Positions 4,882-8,711 of a stretch of 8,711 nt of DNA are shown here, one piece after another. Both the position numbers and the translations under genes were made by a program. The stretch covers positions 1 through 8,711 of the forward strand of contig CAJXKX010000061.1 in the NCBI GenBank assembly GCA_913055965.1, read 5' to 3'. This DNA comes from an uncultured Roseovarius sp. (lineage in GTDB: Bacteria > Pseudomonadota > Alphaproteobacteria > Rhodobacterales > Rhodobacteraceae). The notes beneath the pieces are model-generated. The model worked only from the letters and a program-made list of their open reading frames with translations. It was not told the origin of the DNA and did not search any database. Each line of letters begins with the position of its first letter. The stretch's first letter is position 1.

Positions 4882-7296
4882 TCAGCGCAGCACCGATGCG
4901 TCCCAGGCGCGCAGGAAATCGCGCTGCTTCAACCGGTCGAGATAGGTCAGCAGGCTGGGCGAAAGGCGGATGGCCAGAAAGGCACCCGGCCTTTCGGCGA
5001 TCCGGCGGGCGATCGGCAGGTCGGGATGCCTTTCGGGGGCGAGCGGGATCAGCGGCGTGTGCGCGGCGATCACCTCCTGCCCGGCGGGCGAGAGCAGGAA
5101 CTCGACGAAGCGCGCGCCGAGATCGGGCGCGCGCGCGTCGCGCGGCACGAAGGCGGTGCGCGTCATCACGAGATTGTAGTCATCGAAGAAATGCAGCCCC
5201 ACATGCGGCGCGCCGCGCGCCAGCGTCGCGGCGTAGGAACCGATGACATTATGCGCCAGCGCCAGTTCGCCCCGCGCGGTGGCGGCGAACATGTCGGCGG
5301 TGCAGCAATAGGTGCGCACCCGCGCCCGTCCCAGCACCTCGATCAGCCGCTGCGCCTGCGGCCCCTGCAGGCTGTCCTGGGTCGCGTAGAGATAGCCGAT
5401 GCCCGAACTGCGCAGGTCATAAGAGCCGATCCTGCCGGTCAGGCGCGCCTCGTTGTCGCGGATGAACTGCGCCAGGTCGCGATGATTCGAGGGCAGGTCG
5501 TGCGCGCCGAGAAAGCGGGTGTCGTAGATCACCGCCGCGGGCTCGAAGGTGAAGCCGAAAAGCTCGCCGCGCCACTGCGCCCAATCCGGCGGGCGGTGCG
5601 TGGCGGGCAGCGCGAGGCGGCGCGCCAGCCCACGGTTGACGAGATCGACCTGCAGGTCCATCGCCGAGGAGATCACCACGTCGGGCATCGTGCCGGGTGC
5701 GGCGGCGCGCAGCCGCTTGTAAAGATCGACGGTGTGAAACTCGGTAAAGGCCACTTCGATCCCGGGGTTGCGCGCCTCGAAGGCGGCAATGAGGGGCTCC
5801 ATCGCGGCGGCGTCGGTGGCGCTGAACAGCGACAGCGCCTCAGCGCGCGCGGCGGGCACCTCGCCCGCCCCCCAGCACAACAGCACGGCCATCAGCGCGG
5901 CGAGACGCGGGAAGCTCAGCTCCGCGCACAGCCCGCCAAGCCTCGAACGCGACAGCCGCAGCACCGCATCATGCCCCTCGGCCACGGCCTGCACGATCGA
6001 CAGACCCAGCCCCGAGCCGCGTGTCGCCGCGGCAAGCGAGGTAAAGCGTTCGGTGGCGCGGGCGAGATCGGCCTCTGCTATGCCGGGCCCTGCATCCTCG
6101 ACGCGCAGCACCACGCGCCCGGGGGTGTTTTCCAGCGCGACGAGGATGCTGTTGTCCGCCGGGCCGTGGCGCGCGGCGTTCTCCACCAGGTTGTTGAGCG
6201 CCTCGCGGATCGAGAGCGCGTCGCCCCTGATGCGGTCGCCCTCCGGGGCAAGCGCCTCATCCTCGAAGCTCAGCGCGATCCGCCGCATCCGGCTGTCGCG
6301 CAACAGGTCGGCCAGCGTGTCGCGCACCAGCGGGCACAGGGACAGCGGCTGCAGGCTCGCGCGGTCCGAGCGGTGGATCACCATCGCATTGGCCAGTAGC
6401 TGGTTGCTGAGCCGCACGGTGCGGGCCGCCTGGCGACCGGCCTTGTCCACCCGCGCCTTCATCTCGGGATAATCGGTCGCGTCGGCGGCCAGCGCGAGAT
6501 GCCCCTGCAGCGCCGAGAGCGAGGTGCGCGTCTGGTGCGCGACATCGGCAATGAAGGTCTCGGTCAGCGCCCGGTTCTGCCGCAGCCGCGCGATGAATCC
6601 GTTGATCGCGGTGAACAGGCCGCGGATCTCGCGCGGCGGAGAGCCGGGAATATCGGCGAGGTCGGCCGGGTCGCGCCGGCGCAGCTCGCCCGCGATCTGG
6701 CGCAGCGGGGCAAGCGCGGTCCGGATCGCGATCCACACGCAGACAAGTCCGATCACCGACAGCGCCGCCAGCCCGGTCATGCCGCTGAGATAGAAAGACA
6801 TCTGGTCATGGCGGCGCGTCTCGACGGTCTGGCCCACCTGCACCACGATCCAGTCGCGCCCCGACGGCGTGTTCATGCGCCGCCCCTGGATCACGAAGCG
6901 GAACGGCGCGCCGAGATAGGTGGCATCGTAGAAGCGCGGCACGTCCGACAGGTCCATCCCGTCCGGCAGCGGCAGGTCGCCGGTGCCGGTGATCTCGCCC
7001 ATCGTGGGGCTGAAGACCCGGTATTGCACCCGGTCGCGGGTGTTGAGCGCAAGGATGTCCATCGCGCTGTTGGGCAGGTCGATGGTGGGCCCCTCGGGAC
7101 CGATCGACGCGCGTTCGAGCATCGCCAGCGCCGCGCCCGCGAGCGGCAGGTCGTTGATCCGGTTCGCCGCCGTGCGGGCATAGCTCCAGAGCAGGACGGA
7201 GATGATCAGCAGCAAGAGCGCAAAGCCGCCCGCCATCGCCAGCAAGAGCCGCCGCTGCAGCGAGACGAGGCGCGGCTCAGTCCTCATCGGAGACAT
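4882..7296 (-). CDS. TctE-like histidine kinase fused to C-terminal ABC-type periplasmic binding protein
   Basis: One open frame of 804 residues. Residues 1-463 are a complete TctE-type kinase: transmembrane helix 16-38, periplasmic 2CSK_N-like sensor (about 45-165), transmembrane helix about 172-193, HAMP (about 194-240), phosphoacceptor His254 in DVAHQTRTSL (Ser replaces the usual Pro of RTPL), N-box NNLVENAARH (368-377), G1 EDAGPGI (400-406) and G2 GSGLGLSIV (428-435). Without a stop it enters a hydrophobic, signal-peptide-like segment (464-484, ending AARA) and a COG1840/AfuA-type solute-binding domain (about 486-790). Predicted topology places both sensor and binding domain in the periplasm. 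The start overlaps the response-regulator stop, so the two are translationally coupled; ATG 7287 is an alternative start. Known context: SBP-like PgtC works with kinase PgtB. A TGATG at the joint suggests the parts were once separate genes. The ligand is unknown. Confidence 0.85.
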   Translation of the reverse strand: MSPMRTEPRLVSLQRRLLLAMAGGFALLLLIISVLLWSYARTAANRINDLPLAGAALAMLERASIGPEGPTIDLPNSAMDILALNTRDRVQYRVFSPTMGEITGTGDLPLPDGMDLSDVPRFYDATYLGAPFRFVIQGRRMNTPSGRDWIVVQVGQTVETRRHDQMSFYLSGMTGLAALSVIGLVCVWIAIRTALAPLRQIAGELRRRDPADLADIPGSPPREIRGLFTAINGFIARLRQNRALTETFIADVAHQTRTSLSALQGHLALAADATDYPEMKARVDKAGRQAARTVRLSNQLLANAMVIHRSDRASLQPLSLCPLVRDTLADLLRDSRMRRIALSFEDEALAPEGDRIRGDALSIREALNNLVENAARHGPADNSILVALENTPGRVVLRVEDAGPGIAEADLARATERFTSLAAATRGSGLGLSIVQAVAEGHDAVLRLSRSRLGGLCAELSFPRLAALMAVLLCWGAGEVPAARAEALSLFSATDAAAMEPLIAAFEARNPGIEVAFTEFHTVDLYKRLRAAAPGTMPDVVISSAMDLQVDLVNRGLARRLALPATHRPPDWAQWRGELFGFTFEPAAVIYDTRFLGAHDLPSNHRDLAQFIRDNEARLTGRIGSYDLRSSGIGYLYATQDSLQGPQAQRLIEVLGRARVRTYCCTADMFAATARGELALAHNVIGSYAATLARGAPHVGLHFFDDYNLVMTRTAFVPRDARAPDLGARFVEFLLSPAGQEVIAAHTPLIPLAPERHPDLPIARRIAERPGAFLAIRLSPSLLTYLDRLKQRDFLRAWDASVLR

Positions 7297-7951
7297 AGGC
7301 GAGATAGCCCAGGCCGCGCGCCGTCTTGATCACCAGCGGCGTGCCGTCGAGCTTGCGCCGCAGCCGGGTAAAGAGCTGTTCGACGGCGTTGAGGCTCGGG
7401 GTTTCGTCGAAGGTATAGAGCCGGTCGGCCACCTCCTCCTTGGACAGCATCCGGCCCAGGTTGTCGATCATGATCTCCAGAAGCTGGATTTCTCGCGCCT
7501 TGAGCCCGGCATCCGCCCCGTCGATCAGCGCGCGCTTCCCGCGCCTGTCGAAGCTCAGCGATCCGGCGGTAAAGACGTTGGTGGCGGTACCCGCGCGCCT
7601 GCGCGCCAGAACGCGGCAGCGCGCCGACAATTCCCGGAAATCGACCGGCTTGATCATGTAATCGTCCGCCCCCGCATCCAGCCCGATCACCCTGTCGTCG
7701 ATCTGGCTGCGCGCGGTGAGGATGATCACCGGGGTGTCGTCGTCGCGCGCGCGCATCGCGCGCAGTACCTCGTAGCCGCTGCGCCCGGGCAGGTTGACGT
7801 CGAGCAGCACGAGATCGAAGCTGGCATGGCGCAGCAGGGCGCTCGCCTCGGCCCCGTCGCTCTCGCGATCCACCGAATGACCCTCTGCCCGCAGCCGGTC
7901 GACGATCGTTTCGGCGAGATCCTCGTTATCTTCTACAACCAGCATCCGCAT
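7277..7951 (-). CDS. OmpR-family response regulator, TctD-like
   Basis: Cytoplasmic response regulator of 224 residues and partner of the kinase that follows it. The receiver domain (1-115) has the acidic pair Glu7-Asp8, phosphoacceptor Asp51 in LVLLDVNLPG, Thr79 and Lys101 in the conserved IKP. A winged-helix DNA-binding domain spans about 125-222, with recognition-helix sequence NAVEQLFTRLRRKL and a wing ending KTARGLGYLAYV. All catalytic receiver residues are present, so phosphorylation by the kinase is expected. The start at 7951 is chosen because MRMLVVEDN is the normal receiver N-terminus; a GTG at 7981 would add 10 atypical residues. No Shine-Dalgarno precedes 7951, but a TATGAT sits 6 nt upstream. 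Its stop overlaps the kinase start. The GTCAG direct repeats in the divergent intergenic region are its best candidate operator. Confidence 0.93.
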   Translation of the reverse strand: MRMLVVEDNEDLAETIVDRLRAEGHSVDRESDGAEASALLRHASFDLVLLDVNLPGRSGYEVLRAMRARDDDTPVIILTARSQIDDRVIGLDAGADDYMIKPVDFRELSARCRVLARRRAGTATNVFTAGSLSFDRRGKRALIDGADAGLKAREIQLLEIMIDNLGRMLSKEEVADRLYTFDETPSLNAVEQLFTRLRRKLDGTPLVIKTARGLGYLAYVSDED

Positions 7952-7957
7952 GGCGGC

Positions 7958-7963
7958 ATCATA
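7958..7963 (-). promoter_or_regulatory. -10-like TATGAT placed for a leaderless mRNA
   Basis: Read on the minus strand, TATGAT (5 of 6 to TATAAT) is followed by GCCGCC and then the ATG at 7951, so transcription would start at about the start codon. A weak -35-like TTCTCG lies 17 bp upstream. There is no Shine-Dalgarno. The geometry is the same as at 2879-2891. Confidence 0.35.
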
Positions 7964-8008
7964 GGTGCCCGGATGCGGCACGAGAAGCCATGACGTGCAC
8001 CGGGAGGG

Positions 8009-8067
8009 GTCAGGTCAGTTCCAGGTCAGCCTCGTGTCAGCGGCACCACAGCCCCGGCAGGCATAAC
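8009..8067 (+). promoter_or_regulatory. GTCAG direct repeats and -10-like element upstream of the Bug-like gene
   Basis: GTCAG occurs at 8009, 8014, 8025 and 8036; the last three starts are exactly 11 bp apart. OmpR-family regulators typically bind tandem direct half-sites spaced about one helical turn. A weak -10 CATAAC (8062-8067) follows, and its expected -35 position (about 8039-8044) abuts the last repeat and has no consensus. That is the layout of an activator-dependent promoter for the gene at 8116. The repeats are also about 60-90 bp upstream of the response-regulator start, so autoregulation is possible. A 12-bp palindrome GGCGGGCCCGCC follows at 8069-8080. Confidence 0.5.
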
Positions 8068-8103
8068 GGGCGGGCCCGCCAGGAGGACGGGCGCGAAACC
8101 GTT

Positions 8104-8110
8104 GGGAGGA
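8104..8110 (+). promoter_or_regulatory. Strong Shine-Dalgarno GGGAGGA fixing the start at 8116
   Basis: GGGAGGA is 5 nt before ATG 8116, an optimal arrangement, and settles this start over the longer open frame that extends back to 7990. A second Shine-Dalgarno-like AGGAGGA (8081-8087) has no suitable start codon after it. Confidence 0.8.
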
Positions 8111-8115
8111 CGACC

Positions 8116-8616
8116 ATGAAACCCTTTCGCCTCGGCGTGGCGCTTGCCGCGCTGACCTGCCTGACCGCCCCGGCCCTTGCCCAAAGCCGGATCACCGATG
8201 CCGAATGCGTCGCGCCCGCCAATCCGGGCGGCGGGTTCGACCTGACCTGCCGGGTCGCACAGACCGGGCTTGCGCCGCATGTCGACGCTCCGGTCAAGGT
8301 CACGTTCATGCCGGGCGGCATCGGGGCGGTGGCCTACAACCTGTTCAACACAACGCGCACCGATGACGGCGCGGCCATCGTCGCCGGCGCGCTGTCCAAC
8401 GCGAACCCGCCCCCGGTCTACGAGACCTACCCGGCACCGAATGCCTATCCGCCGGCGCCCTCGGGCGGCCCGAAGGTCATCACCTACGCATCCAGTCTCG
8501 AGCCCTGGACGCGCGGCTGGTACGAATGGTGCGACGATCGTTATCGCTCGTTCAACCCGCAGACCGGCACCTACCGGGGCTATGACGGCCTCGACCATTT
8601 CTGCGTGCCGAAGTGA
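8116..8616 (+). CDS. Secreted chimera: Bug/TctC N-terminal fragment plus BA14K-like tail
   Basis: A 166-residue exported protein. A Sec signal peptide (1-22, cleavage after ALA) leads into a segment typical of the start of Bug/TctC tricarboxylate-binding proteins: DAECVAPANPGGGFDLTCR (28-46) and KVTFMPGGIGAVAYNLFN (61-78), up to about residue 90. TctC proteins are normally about 320 residues; here the similarity stops and a Pro/Tyr-rich linker (about 96-118) follows. The C-terminus WCDDRYRSFNPQTGTYRGYDG (138-158) with Cys163 matches the BA14K-family repeat. A two-lobed ligand site cannot form from this fragment alone. The gene has a strong Shine-Dalgarno and a downstream terminator, so it looks expressible. 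It is divergent from the TctD/TctE-like pair. It could be a deletion-born fusion of tctC with a downstream BA14K-like gene, or a domesticated accessory protein. Its function is unknown. Confidence 0.8.
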   Translation: MKPFRLGVALAALTCLTAPALAQSRITDAECVAPANPGGGFDLTCRVAQTGLAPHVDAPVKVTFMPGGIGAVAYNLFNTTRTDDGAAIVAGALSNANPPPVYETYPAPNAYPPAPSGGPKVITYASSLEPWTRGWYEWCDDRYRSFNPQTGTYRGYDGLDHFCVPK

Positions 8617-8647
8617 TCCACGGCTGACCTCCATCGCCTGGATGAAC

Positions 8648-8680
8648 AAGGGCCCGGACGGCATCGCCTCCGGGCCCTTT
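8648..8680. terminator. Intrinsic terminator hairpin
   Basis: A perfect 11-bp stem (8648-8658 with 8669-8679) encloses a 10-nt loop, GC-rich core GGGCCCGGA, followed on the plus strand by TTTCTGT. It lies 32 bp after the stop of the Bug-like gene and should end that transcript. The flanking AA/TT pairs and a possible minus-strand stop just to the right suggest it also serves a convergent gene. Confidence 0.85.
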
Positions 8681-8683
8681 CTG

Positions 8684-8711
8684 TCAGGTCAGGAACGGAT
8701 TGGTGCGCCGC
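8684..8711 (-). CDS. Possible 3' end of a minus-strand gene
   Basis: Read on the minus strand from the right edge, one frame gives RRTNPFLT followed by TGA (8684-8686), directly before the terminator hairpin. Another frame stops at 8689-8691 with GAPIRS. The placement suits the tail of a convergent gene, but only 28 bases are visible and no family can be assigned. Confidence 0.25.

Noticed and set aside
5026..6399. A 457-codon plus-strand open frame opposite the kinase fusion
   Set aside because: It is antisense to conserved kinase and binding-protein motifs and its His/Arg/Gln-rich composition looks like a shadow frame.
7991..8040. GTCAG repeats as a CRISPR or satellite array
   Set aside because: The units are only 5 bp long, the spacers differ and there are just four copies. 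An operator is the simpler reading.
8069..8087. Palindrome GGCGGGCCCGCC next to AGGAGGA as a possible riboswitch or thermosensor
   Set aside because: Only one short GC palindrome is present and it does not mask the functional GGGAGGA site. No conserved riboswitch core is recognisable.
7990..8115. N-terminal extension of the Bug-like protein back to 7990
   Set aside because: The GGGAGGA site and Sec signal peptide define the start at 8116, and the upstream codons cover promoter and leader elements.

Overview
The window is high-GC DNA with alphaproteobacterial gene content, most likely from a member of the Rhodobacterales (roseobacter-type). The clues are a Tat-exported NrtA/CmpA-type binding protein, a TctD/TctE-type two-component pair, a Bug/TctC-like protein and a BA14K-like tail. 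No rRNA, tRNA, CRISPR array or insertion sequence was seen. Taxonomy is inferred from protein style only.

Left block (1-2689, minus strand): a three-gene ABC importer operon of the nitrate/cyanate/bicarbonate (NrtA/CmpA) class. The order is binding protein, permease, ATPase, with gaps of 3 and 12 bp; the ATPase runs off the left edge. Nitrate is the likeliest substrate but is not proven by sequence. A 201-bp intergenic region (2690-2890) with an AT-rich patch and several palindromes separates it from a divergent regulator (2891-4774, plus). That regulator has PAS, AAA+ and Fis-type HTH domains. Its AAA+ domain looks like that of a sigma-54 activator but has lost the GAFTGA loop and other key residues, so it probably does not work through sigma-54. 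It is the obvious candidate regulator of the importer.

Right block (4882-8616): a minus-strand operon encodes a TctD-like OmpR-family response regulator (7277-7951) and an 804-residue TctE-like histidine kinase. The kinase continues in frame into a complete ABC-type periplasmic binding protein with its own signal-peptide-like or transmembrane segment. Divergent from it (8116-8616, plus) is a secreted 166-residue chimera. It carries the N-terminal part of a Bug/TctC tricarboxylate-binding protein, then a Pro-rich linker and a BA14K-like tail. No TctB or TctA membrane gene is present. The intergenic region holds GTCAG direct repeats, three of them at 11-bp spacing, which is the layout expected of an OmpR-family operator. 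This block looks like a remodelled TctCDE sensing locus in which binding-protein modules have been recombined.

The most notable points are: (1) the kinase / C-terminal binding-protein fusion, with an intact TGATG stop-start overlap out of frame at the joint that hints at a recent frameshift origin; (2) the truncated TctC-BA14K chimera; (3) the sigma-54-type regulator lacking GAFTGA; and (4) both regulator genes having a TATxxT hexamer exactly 6 nt before an ATG that lacks a Shine-Dalgarno, suggesting leaderless mRNAs.
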